Shown one piece after another: positions 1 through 5,528 of a stretch of DNA of 5,791 nucleotides. The DNA is from an uncultured Clostridia bacterium (GTDB taxonomy: Bacteria > Bacillota > Clostridia > TANB77 > CAG-508): positions 1 through 5,791 of the forward strand of contig CANRML010000084.1 in assembly GCA_947631725.1 (NCBI GenBank), in the 5' to 3' direction. Within the stretch, counting starts at the first letter, position 1, and each line of letters begins with the position of its first letter. The notes beneath the pieces were generated by a model. That model made no database searches and was not told the origin of the DNA. It worked only from the letters and a program-made list of their open reading frames with translations. The position numbers and the translations under genes were made by a program.

Positions 1-77
<77 letters not shown>

Positions 78-107
78 AAACAGTCTTATATGAACCCAGT
101 ATAAGTT

Positions 108-153
108 AATCCATCTTATTAATTGTATAAGATTAATAGGATGGATTTATTTT
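108..153 (+). terminator. Hairpin terminator after tRNA-Arg
   Basis: Bases 108-123 pair with 132-147 in an uninterrupted 16-bp stem with one G-U pair and an 8-nt loop. A T-rich run (TTTATTTTAT) follows. This fits an intrinsic terminator ending the tRNA transcript. The stem is long and AT-rich, and it ends only about 30 nt before the HEPN start codon, so a regulatory role for that gene is also possible. A smaller 6-bp inverted repeat (CTTATA at 85-90, TATAAG at 100-105) lies between the tRNA and this hairpin. Confidence 0.7.
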
Positions 154-177
154 ATATTTAAAAAGAGGTGATAATAT

Positions 178-573
178 ATGGATAATATAGATTTAATTAA
201 TTATTGGATTGAAAGTTCAGATAGGGATTATGAATCTATGAAAAAGAACTATGAAACAAAACAATATACTTGGTCATTATTTATTGGACATTTAACTATT
301 GAAAAATTATTAAAGGCCTTATATGCTAAAGTAAACAAAAATAATCCATATCCTCCTAAAATTCATAATTTAGTTATATTAGCAAAAAAATGTAATATTG
401 AATTAGATGATAAAAAAACTACAATATTACTGACATGTAATTCATTTAATATAAGTGCAAGATATGAAGACTATAAAAATGAATTTTATAAAAAATGTAC
501 TGAAAAATATACATCTGAGCAAATAAAAAATATTGAGGAGGTTAGAACATGGCTAAAGAAAATGTTGATATAG
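178..573 (+). CDS. HEPN-domain protein (putative toxin-side partner of the MNT protein)
   Basis: This 131-residue protein fits the PF05168-type HEPN fold, a small all-helical domain found beside minimal nucleotidyltransferases. Seen in the sequence: an N-terminal helix with WIESSDRDYESM (10-21), the helix-2 signature HLTIEKLLKALYAK (38-51), a PPKIHNLVILAKKCNIEL segment (59-76), and the ARYEDY motif (94-99) common in this group. Known HepT toxins are RNases with an RX4-6H motif that MntA neutralises by AMPylating a nearby tyrosine. Here no histidine occurs after residue 63, so that motif is absent. R95 with Y96, Y99 and Y104 is the nearest equivalent. The start is set by the site AGAGGTG 7 nt upstream of the ATG. 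The next gene overlaps its last 25 nt. No convincing promoter was seen between the tRNA hairpin and the start. The family call is firm; toxicity is inferred from gene order only. Confidence 0.88.
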   Translation: MDNIDLINYWIESSDRDYESMKKNYETKQYTWSLFIGHLTIEKLLKALYAKVNKNNPYPPKIHNLVILAKKCNIELDDKKTTILLTCNSFNISARYEDYKNEFYKKCTEKYTSEQIKNIEEVRTWLKKMLI

Positions 574-866
574 AAATTTTAAGAAACATTGAAGAGTATG
601 TTAAAGAAATATCAAAACACTATAGCATTAAAGCAGTGTACTTATTTGGCTCTTATGCTAAGGGAACAAATACTGAAGATAGTGATATAGATGTAGCAAT
701 TATTATTAATAGTGATAATAATGTTTTTGATTTAATGGTTGAACTTATGATGTTGACGCAGAATATAGATCTAAGGATAGAGCCACATCCTATAAAAGTA
801 GAAGACTTTGAAGAAGGAAATCCTTTTGTTCAAGAAATAATTGATACTGGAATAAAAGTAGCATAG
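549..866 (+). CDS. Minimal nucleotidyltransferase (MNT), putative antitoxin of the HEPN protein
   Basis: This 105-residue protein belongs to the DNA polymerase beta-like nucleotidyltransferase superfamily. The hallmark GSX10DXD motif is intact: G34-S35, then D46 and D48 in the metal-binding SDIDVAI strand. A third acidic residue is likely D74 in NIDLRIEPHPI, typical of the MNT family. Length is normal for a minimal NTase with no extra binding domain. In studied HEPN/MNT systems the MNT protein transfers AMP from ATP to the HEPN partner and blocks it. All catalytic residues are present, so this protein is probably active. Its start lies inside the HEPN gene behind a strong GAGGAGGT site ending 6 nt upstream. 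The 25-nt overlap suggests coupled translation and a fixed ratio of the two proteins. Confidence 0.9.
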   Translation: MAKENVDIEILRNIEEYVKEISKHYSIKAVYLFGSYAKGTNTEDSDIDVAIIINSDNNVFDLMVELMMLTQNIDLRIEPHPIKVEDFEEGNPFVQEIIDTGIKVA

Positions 867-894
867 TAAAAAATAATTAAATGGTGAAAAAGCT

Positions 895-1317
895 ATGGAA
901 AATAATATAAAAGTTGGCATAGGTGTAATGATTTTAAATGAAAATAAAATATTATTAGGACACAGAGCCAAAAACAAAAAAGATACTGGTGGAATTTTCG
1001 AAGTTGATTGTTGGACTTTGCCAGGAGGAAAACAAGAATATAATGAAACATTTTTAGATGGGGCTAAAAGAGAAGTAAAAGAAGAAACCAATTTAGATAT
1101 TGATGATTTAGAATTGTTTGGTGCAGCAGATGATATCCAGCCAGATAGACATTATATAACAATGCATGTAATTGCAAAAAAATATAACGGAGAGCCACAG
1201 GTTATGGAACCTACAAAAGAAGATGAGTGGAAATGGTTTGATTTAGATGATCTACCAAAAAATTTATATTCGCCTTCTAAAAAATTTATAGAATCATATA
1301 AAAATAAAAGTTTATAA
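895..1317 (+). CDS. Nudix hydrolase (NUDT15/MutT-like)
   Basis: This 140-residue single-domain Nudix protein should hydrolyse a nucleoside diphosphate linked to another moiety, using a divalent metal. The Nudix box runs from G45 to L67: G45, E51, R59-E60-V61 and E63-E64 match GX5EX7REUXEEXGU. The usual glycine near the end is replaced by N66, as happens in several NUDT15-like members. Other family features are the opening strand VGIGVMILNENKILLGHR (7-24), WTLPGG just before the box, and EWKWFDLDDLP (111-121). The exact substrate cannot be read; oxidised or non-canonical NTPs are possible. The gene lies 28 nt after the MNT stop on the same strand, with no visible terminator between, so it is probably co-transcribed. 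Its ribosome site (TGGTG, about 8 nt before the ATG) is weaker than those of the two upstream genes. Confidence 0.92.
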   Translation: MENNIKVGIGVMILNENKILLGHRAKNKKDTGGIFEVDCWTLPGGKQEYNETFLDGAKREVKEETNLDIDDLELFGAADDIQPDRHYITMHVIAKKYNGEPQVMEPTKEDEWKWFDLDDLPKNLYSPSKKFIESYKNKSL

Positions 1318-1339
1318 TCATTTCATGTTCTTAATATAT

Positions 1340-1371
1340 GGGGTTCGAATTTAAAAAGTTTCGGTTCACCA
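1340..1371 (+). other. tRNA 3'-end-like scar (possible old attachment site)
   Basis: GGGGTTCGAA at 1340-1349 is identical to the T-arm of the tRNA-Arg at 51-60, and TTCACCA at 1365-1371 resembles the tRNA end CTCACCA at 71-77. The distance between the two blocks is 5 nt too long for a working tRNA, and the 3' side of the T-stem is lost (TTTAAAAAG instead of pairing Cs). No D-arm or anticodon arm was found upstream. It looks like the remains of a tRNA 3' half. A terminator starts at its last base, as expected for a former tRNA gene. An att-site origin is an inference. Confidence 0.45.
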
Positions 1372-1411
1372 TAAAAAATCACTATACAGGGTGCGTATAG
1401 TGATTTTTTAT
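1371..1411. terminator. Strong, probably bidirectional hairpin terminator
   Basis: Bases 1371-1387 and 1395-1411 form a perfect 17-bp stem (core TCACTATAC / GTATAGTGA) with a 7-nt loop AGGGTGC. An A6 run on the left and a T6 run on the right form the base of the stem, so it can act as an intrinsic terminator in both directions. It closes the HEPN-MNT-Nudix transcript, and it backs up the opposing operon, which has its own terminator at 1461-1488. Confidence 0.85.
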
Positions 1412-1460
1412 AATGTCTATTTAACAACTTATTAACTATGATTGAAAAAATTTATAGAAG

Positions 1461-1488
1461 AAAAAATAGGGAATTACTTCCCTATTTT
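1461..1488 (-). terminator. Terminator of the nrdD operon, containing the last stop codon
   Basis: Bases 1463-1473 and 1478-1488 form a perfect 11-bp stem (AAAATAGGGAA / TTCCCTATTTT) with a 4-nt loop. On the minus strand it ends in a run of six Us. The TAA stop codon of the membrane-protein gene (1474-1476) lies in the loop, so coding sequence forms one arm of the terminator. Confidence 0.87.
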
Positions 1489-2067
1489 GCTAATTCCAAA
1501 TCCTATTATTGATGCTACTGTTGCAGTAATTAGCTGATTCATCCCCATTGATAGGTTTAAAGCTGTAAACATTGGTGTTGGAATATTTATAATTAAAGCT
1601 AATCCTCTAAAGAAAAGATATATTATTGCTGCTTTTACTAATATTGCAACTATCGCTGTTAATATATAGTTTATTTTCCTCTGCATCCATAATTTTTTAT
1701 ATAAATATACAAAAGTAAAATTTCCTATCCATATTGCTGGTATCATATATACTGTAAAAATACTTGCTGACTTAAATATCAATCCACTTCCTATTGCAGA
1801 AATACTTGGCAAAGTTATTAATCCTGCAATTTGTTTAAATCCTTTTACATTTATCGCTGCTATTACTAGTGATAAATTTACAATAGTTCCAACTACATAT
1901 TGTGAATTTGTTGCTATCCAAGAAGTTGTTCCAAATATTGTACTTAACAATTGTGGAATAATCATGGGAACTAAGAATATAAGAATACTTAGTCCTACCC
2001 ATTGTATAATTTCATATTTCTTGGATAAATCATACATTGCACTATTTAAACAGTTTTCCTTATCCAT
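1474..2067 (-). CDS. Small multi-spanning membrane protein, third gene of the nrdD operon
   Basis: This 197-residue protein has about six hydrophobic segments (roughly 20-45, 57-74, 78-98, 101-123, 132-158, 171-194), separated by short charged loops such as YKKLWMQRK (123-131). There is no signal peptide or soluble domain. Its pattern (VGTIVNLSLVIAA at 59-71, LPSISAIGSG at 86-95, YMIPAIWIGN at 107-116, QLITATVASIIGFGI at 178-192) recalls a clostridial family of small membrane proteins, some annotated from weak evidence as 'iron hydrogenase' or ECF-transporter S-component-like. That recall is from memory. No cysteine cluster supports a hydrogenase role; C6 is the only cysteine. The ATG overlaps the end of nrdG by 8 nt and has AAGGA about 8 nt upstream, so translation is probably coupled. 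Gene order suggests a link to anaerobic nucleotide metabolism or small-molecule uptake, but the function is unknown. Confidence 0.82.
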   Translation of the reverse strand: MDKENCLNSAMYDLSKKYEIIQWVGLSILIFLVPMIIPQLLSTIFGTTSWIATNSQYVVGTIVNLSLVIAAINVKGFKQIAGLITLPSISAIGSGLIFKSASIFTVYMIPAIWIGNFTFVYLYKKLWMQRKINYILTAIVAILVKAAIIYLFFRGLALIINIPTPMFTALNLSMGMNQLITATVASIIGFGISKIGK

Positions 2068-2533
2068 TCTTTATTCCTTCTTTCACATTTATTACTCTTT
2101 GGTTTGAAGAACCTCTCCAATTTAAAGTTGGATTTTTTAATTCCTCAATAAATTGTCCGTCAACTATAACATCTGCATAATTTAAAATCTCTTTTCCTTG
2201 TAAATCTCTATCAAATAAATATCCTGTCCAAATCCAAAGAGTTTTATTCGGCATTTTTCCTTTAAAAGCCTTTGCTAGTTTAGTTGTTCCATCTATGTTT
2301 TTTGGATGTAAAGGTTCTCCCCCTAAGATAGATAGTCCTTCAACATTATCGTTTTCACATAATTTTAAAATATGTTCAATAGTATCATCTGTAAATTCTT
2401 TTCCTCCATTAAAATCATGTGTTTCTTGATTAAAGCATCCCTTACAATTAAAAGTACATCCTTGTACAAAAAGTGATACTCTTACACCTGGTCCATTTGA
2501 AATATCCATCTTTCTAATTTTGTTATATCTCAT
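2060..2533 (-). CDS. nrdG: Anaerobic ribonucleotide reductase activating protein
   Basis: NrdG is a radical-SAM enzyme. Its [4Fe-4S] cluster cleaves S-adenosylmethionine and generates the glycyl radical on NrdD. Seen in this 157-residue protein: the cluster motif C26-X3-C30-X2-C33 within VQGCTFNCKGC, the SAM-contacting GGEP (71-74) in LSILGGEPLHPKN, the strand LWIWTGYLFD (99-108), and the NrdG-type C-terminal part with VDGQFIEELKN (124-134) and RGSSNQRVI (140-148). Length is normal for clostridial NrdG, and nothing is missing. The ATG follows the nrdD stop codon with no gap (TAGATG), with AAGGAT inside the nrdD 3' end as ribosome site. It needs anaerobic conditions and probably forms a tight complex with NrdD in the cytoplasm. 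Confidence 0.96.
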   Translation of the reverse strand: MRYNKIRKMDISNGPGVRVSLFVQGCTFNCKGCFNQETHDFNGGKEFTDDTIEHILKLCENDNVEGLSILGGEPLHPKNIDGTTKLAKAFKGKMPNKTLWIWTGYLFDRDLQGKEILNYADVIVDGQFIEELKNPTLNWRGSSNQRVINVKEGIKNG

Positions 2534-4693
2534 CTATTCATCATCCTTATTATCAATATGAAGTACTCTTTCTTTAATTTCTTGTGTTCTTCCTTTGTTC
2601 CAGAAATTACTTCCGATATATCCACAAGTTCTTCTTGCTACATTTAGTGTATTATGGTCTCTGTTTCCACAATTTGGGCAATACCACTCTAAATCATCAT
2701 CTATAAGAATTTCTCCATCATATCCACATTTTTGGCAATAATCAGATTTTGTATTTAATTCTGCATACATAATGTTATCATAGATAAATTTAATTACCTG
2801 TAAAACTGCTGGTATATTATTTTGTAAGTTTGGTGTCTCAATATATGAAATTGCTCCACCAGGGCTTAATTGTTGGAATTCACTTTCTAGTTTTAATTTT
2901 GTAAATGCATCTATTTCTTCAAATACAGGTACGTGATATGAATTTGTAATATATCCTCTATCTGTGATTCCTTCGATCTCTCCGAAGCGCTCTTTCAAGC
3001 ATTTAGCAAATTTATATGTTGTAGACTCAATTGGTGTTCCATAAACACTGTAGTCCATATTTTCTGCTTCTTTCCACTCTTTGCATTTATCATTTAATTT
3101 TTTCATTACTTTTAAGCCAAATTCTTTACCTTCACCATTATCTGTATGGCTATGTCCTGTCATGTATTTTACACACTCATATAGTCCTGCATATCCTAAT
3201 GAAATTGTTGAATATCCATTGTGTAGTAATTCATGTATGCTCTCGCCTTTTCCTAGTCTAGCTAGTGCTCCGTGTTGCCATAGAATTGGTGCAACATCAC
3301 TTGTTGCCTTGCTTAATCTTTGATGTCTTGCTTGTAATGCTCTATGACATAATTCCAATCTTTGTTCAAAAATATCCCAGAATAAATCCATATCTTTTCC
3401 AGAAGATAATGCAACATCAACTAAGTTAATTGTAACAACACCTTGATTAAATCTTCCATAATATTTAGGTTTATTTGTTTTTGGATCAACATATGGTGTT
3501 AAAAATGAACGACATCCCATACAAGGATAGCAATTTCCATTTCCATTTTTATCTATTTTTAATTCTAGCATTTTCTTTTCTGAAATATAATCTGGTACTA
3601 ATCTTTTTGCAGTACATTTTGCAGCTAATTCTGTTAAATACCAATATTTACTATCTTCATGAATATTGTCTTCTTCTAGTACATACAATAATTTTGGAAA
3701 TGCTGGTGTAATATATACACCTTTTTCATTTTTAAATCCTAATATTCTTTGGTTTAAGAATTCTTCAATAATCAAAGCTAATTCTTCTTTATATTCTTCT
3801 GTTTCTCCTAAGTACATACAAACAGATAAAAATGGTGCTTGCCCATTAGTATTTGTCATAGAATTTACTTGGTAGTTAAATGTTTGTACTCCATCTGCAA
3901 TTTCCTTTTTCATATCTTGTTTTGCAAATTCTTTACAAGATTTTTCATCAAGACCTCTTTCTTGATATTTTTTTAGGTATCTTTCATAACTTGCTCTTGC
4001 AAATGGTGCTAAATGGCTTAATGTAATGGTTGCTCCACCATAGCTAGAAGAAGTAACTGCTAAAATGATTTGTGTAGCTATTGTTGCTGCTGTTATAAAA
4101 CGATGTGGCTTTTCTATCATAACTCCATTTATAATTGTTCCATTTTGTAGCATATCTTCTAAATTGATTAATTCGCAATTGTGTAAAGCATTTTGTGCAA
4201 AATAGTCAGCATCGTGAAAATGTATAATTCCTTCATCATGTGCTTTTACAATATCCTCTGGTAATAAAAATCTTCTAGTTATATCTGTACTTGTAATACC
4301 TGCTAAATAGTCTCTTTGTGTAGTAACTACTTTAGCATTTTTATTTGAGTTTTCATTATTCCAATAATCATTTTCCCCTTCAATAAGTTCTTTGATAGAT
4401 TGGTCTGTTGTATTTGCTTTTCTTACCAATTCTCTTGTATATCTATAAGTAATATATTTTTTTGCTAATTGGTATTTTCCATATTCCATCAATTTTTCTT
4501 CTATAATATCTTGTATATCTTCTACCAATATTCTTGGTTTATTTAATTCTACAATATATTTAATTATTTCTTCAATTTTCTCCTTTGATATTTTTTCATT
4601 ACGACTTACTTCATTATTTGCTTTTTGAATTGCTATTCTTATTTTTTCTGGATTATAGTCTACTATTGTTCCATCTCTTTTTATAATTTTCAT
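2534..4693 (-). CDS. nrdD: Anaerobic (class III) ribonucleoside-triphosphate reductase
   Basis: NrdD makes dNTPs from NTPs without oxygen, using a glycyl radical made by NrdG. This 719-residue protein begins with an ATP-cone allosteric domain (about 1-92, opening KIIKRDGTIVDYNPEKI). The ten-stranded barrel follows, with C173 in the HNCEL segment and C388, C391 and C394 in CYPCMGCRSF. C173 and C394 are the best candidates for the catalytic thiols, by analogy with E. coli C175 and C392 from memory. The C-terminal zinc site is C653/C656 and C672/C675. The glycyl radical residue is G691 in RRTCGYIG, 16 residues after the last zinc cysteine as in phage T4 NrdD. All key residues are present, so the enzyme should be active. 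The start is fixed by AGGAGG at 4702-4707, 8 nt before the ATG. It is the first gene of the operon. Confidence 0.98.
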   Translation of the reverse strand: MKIIKRDGTIVDYNPEKIRIAIQKANNEVSRNEKISKEKIEEIIKYIVELNKPRILVEDIQDIIEEKLMEYGKYQLAKKYITYRYTRELVRKANTTDQSIKELIEGENDYWNNENSNKNAKVVTTQRDYLAGITSTDITRRFLLPEDIVKAHDEGIIHFHDADYFAQNALHNCELINLEDMLQNGTIINGVMIEKPHRFITAATIATQIILAVTSSSYGGATITLSHLAPFARASYERYLKKYQERGLDEKSCKEFAKQDMKKEIADGVQTFNYQVNSMTNTNGQAPFLSVCMYLGETEEYKEELALIIEEFLNQRILGFKNEKGVYITPAFPKLLYVLEEDNIHEDSKYWYLTELAAKCTAKRLVPDYISEKKMLELKIDKNGNGNCYPCMGCRSFLTPYVDPKTNKPKYYGRFNQGVVTINLVDVALSSGKDMDLFWDIFEQRLELCHRALQARHQRLSKATSDVAPILWQHGALARLGKGESIHELLHNGYSTISLGYAGLYECVKYMTGHSHTDNGEGKEFGLKVMKKLNDKCKEWKEAENMDYSVYGTPIESTTYKFAKCLKERFGEIEGITDRGYITNSYHVPVFEEIDAFTKLKLESEFQQLSPGGAISYIETPNLQNNIPAVLQVIKFIYDNIMYAELNTKSDYCQKCGYDGEILIDDDLEWYCPNCGNRDHNTLNVARRTCGYIGSNFWNKGRTQEIKERVLHIDNKDDE

Positions 4694-4722
4694 ACTTTTA
4701 TCCTCCTTTGTTTGTTGAATTC

Positions 4723-4751
4723 ATTTTACCATATTTTTTTGTCTTTACTGT
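4723..4751 (-). promoter_or_regulatory. Extended -10 promoter of the nrdD operon
   Basis: On the minus strand the sequence TGGTAAAAT gives an extended TGN before a -10 TAAAAT (4723-4728). The hexamer 17 bp upstream (4746-4751, ACAGTA) is a poor -35, which an extended -10 can tolerate or which may mean an activator is needed. Transcription would start near 4716, about 20 nt before the ATG, leaving room for the GGAGG site only. Confidence 0.55.
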
Positions 4752-4764
4752 TGCATTTGCAACA
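4749..4764. promoter_or_regulatory. Perfect palindrome TGTTGCA-TT-TGCAACA, candidate operator of nrdD
   Basis: A 7-2-7 perfect inverted repeat overlaps the upstream end of the -35 region of the nrdD promoter, the classic place for a dimeric regulator. It does not match the NrdR box (roughly ACACTATATATAGTGT), the FNR site (TTGAT-N4-ATCAA) or the Rex site (TTGTTAA-N4-TTAACAA) as I know them. The regulator cannot be named. A symmetric site for a MarR-, GntR- or Fur-size dimer is possible. Confidence 0.55.
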
Positions 4765-4783
4765 TTTTATTAAAAACCTTTTT

Positions 4784-4808
4784 AAAACATTATCTATTTC
4801 AATGTTTT
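4784..4808. repeat. Inverted repeat AAAACATT-N9-AATGTTTT upstream of nrdD
   Basis: Two exact 8-nt arms lie at 4784-4791 and 4801-4808 with a 9-nt spacer, between the tspO terminator and the nrdD promoter. The arms hold a single G-C pair, so it is weak as a terminator. It may be a second regulator site or chance in AT-rich DNA. The rest of the 174-nt gap between tspO and nrdD (4694-4867) holds only the promoter, palindrome and tspO terminator described separately. Confidence 0.3.
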
Positions 4809-4843
4809 TTCTATATATTTCATTTATATTACAATTTCGTTAC

Positions 4844-4873
4844 AAAAAAAGAATAGAAGTCAGCCTCCTATCC
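4844..4873 (-). terminator. tspO terminator, with the stop codon inside the stem
   Basis: Read on the minus strand, GGATAGGAG (4865-4873) pairs with CTTCTATTC (4851-4859) in a 9-bp stem with two G-U pairs. The loop is GCTGA, and seven Us follow (4844-4850). The left arm contains the last glycine codon and the TAG stop of tspO (4868-4870). It should protect the nrdD promoter from read-through. Confidence 0.8.
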
Positions 4874-5329
4874 TCTATTTAAAAGATAAATTGAAAAGTT
4901 CAAATATGTTGCAAAAAGTACCCAAAGAAAATATGGGATTTGTAATAGTCCTGCTACTTTATCTTTTTCATAAAAACGTATTATCATCATATATACTGCT
5001 ATATCTAATAATATTATCCATACAAGTGCAAACAATCTCCACTCAAATACAAAAAAGAAAATTGGCCATAAAGCATTTATTAGTAGTTGCTGATAATATA
5101 TCTGCATATTTAAATAGTTTGTTAAGTTTTTGCTTTTTAATATTCCATAAGATATTCCCATTAAAACATATAAAATAGTCCATACAATCGGAAATATAAT
5201 TCCTGGTGGTGCAAATGCTGGTTTTTGTAAAGAAGTATAATCCATAAATGGTGTAATTATAAGTCCTTCAATTCCCCCAACTAAAAGAGGAACAAGAATT
5301 GATTTTACATATATTTTCGCTTTGCTCAT
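4868..5329 (-). CDS. tspO: TspO/MBR family tryptophan-rich membrane protein
   Basis: TspO proteins are five-helix membrane proteins that bind porphyrins and related ligands; bacterial members are linked to tetrapyrrole handling and stress signalling. This 153-residue protein shows the family signatures in order: KPAFAPPGIIFPIVWTILY (36-54), NALWPIFFF (85-93), and GLLQIPYFLWVLFATYLN (127-144). Five hydrophobic stretches cover most of the length. W50, W136 and A140 are at positions like the ligand-pocket residues W51, W138 and A142 reported for Bacillus cereus TspO (from memory). I start at the ATG at 5329, preceded by GAGGTG with 6-nt spacing. A GTG three codons upstream (5338) is part of that ribosome site, so it is not the start. 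It is a single-gene unit upstream of, and separated by a terminator from, the nrdD operon. No clear promoter was found. Confidence 0.95.
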   Translation of the reverse strand: MSKAKIYVKSILVPLLVGGIEGLIITPFMDYTSLQKPAFAPPGIIFPIVWTILYVLMGISYGILKSKNLTNYLNMQIYYQQLLINALWPIFFFVFEWRLFALVWIILLDIAVYMMIIRFYEKDKVAGLLQIPYFLWVLFATYLNFSIYLLNRG

Positions 5330-5440
5330 ATATCTCACCTCACTTTTATTCTATGTATATATATTGGTATGATATGTATATTTTTGATTTTTTTGGTCAT
5401 CCTAATGTAAAAGCATCCTGTAATAAATGAAAAATGAACT

Positions 5441-5470
5441 TTGACAACAAAATACCCCCTAATATATAAT
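5441..5470 (+). promoter_or_regulatory. Consensus sigma-A promoter of the IS110 transposase gene
   Basis: TTGACA (5441-5446) and TATAAT (5465-5470) both match the housekeeping consensus exactly, with an 18-bp spacer. Transcription would begin near 5477, about 50 nt before the ATG at 5529. The quality stands out here, where other promoters are weak. In IS110 elements this region carries the left end and often the guide (bridge) RNA. The preceding stretch 5330-5440 holds the tspO leader, AT-rich sequence and a short direct repeat CATCCT (5398-5403 and 5414-5419), with nothing else recognised. Confidence 0.75.
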
Positions 5471-5515
5471 TTCAATGTAGACGAAATCAACTAAAGTCTA
5501 TGAAATTAATATATT
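5461..5515 (+). repeat. Bulged palindrome in the IS110 leader
   Basis: Bases 5461-5474 pair with 5501-5515 with one bulged A. After a 3-nt bulge (ATG, 5475-5477), TAGAC (5478-5482) pairs with GTCTA (5496-5500), closing a 13-nt loop GAAATCAACTAAA. In total about 19 bp form over 55 nt. The left arm covers the -10 box and the right arm ends at the ribosome site GGAGG (5516-5520). RNA from the promoter at 5441 would contain only the inner stem-loop. A role as IS end structure, guide-RNA part or translation brake is possible. Confidence 0.5.
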
Positions 5516-5528
5516 GGAGGTAAAAATA

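Noticed and set aside
771..1091. Minus-strand open frame of 106 codons across MNT and Nudix
   Set aside because: It lies antisense to two clear genes with full family motifs, gives a low-complexity F/S-rich protein and has no sensible ribosome site.
3031..3875. Several plus-strand open frames inside the nrdD region
   Set aside because: They are antisense shadows of the well-conserved nrdD coding sequence, rich in H/L/F/S, with no recognisable domain.
4625..5178. Plus-strand open frames at 4625-4882 and 4891-5178
   Set aside because: They are antisense to nrdD, its promoter region and tspO; their hydrophobic content reflects AT-rich reverse reading.
5330..5338. GTG start three codons upstream of the tspO ATG
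   Set aside because: The GTG is part of the GAGGTG ribosome site that serves the ATG at 5329.
5514..5528. TTG start for the IS110 transposase at 5514
   Set aside because: It precedes the GGAGGT site, which is ideally spaced for the ATG at 5529.
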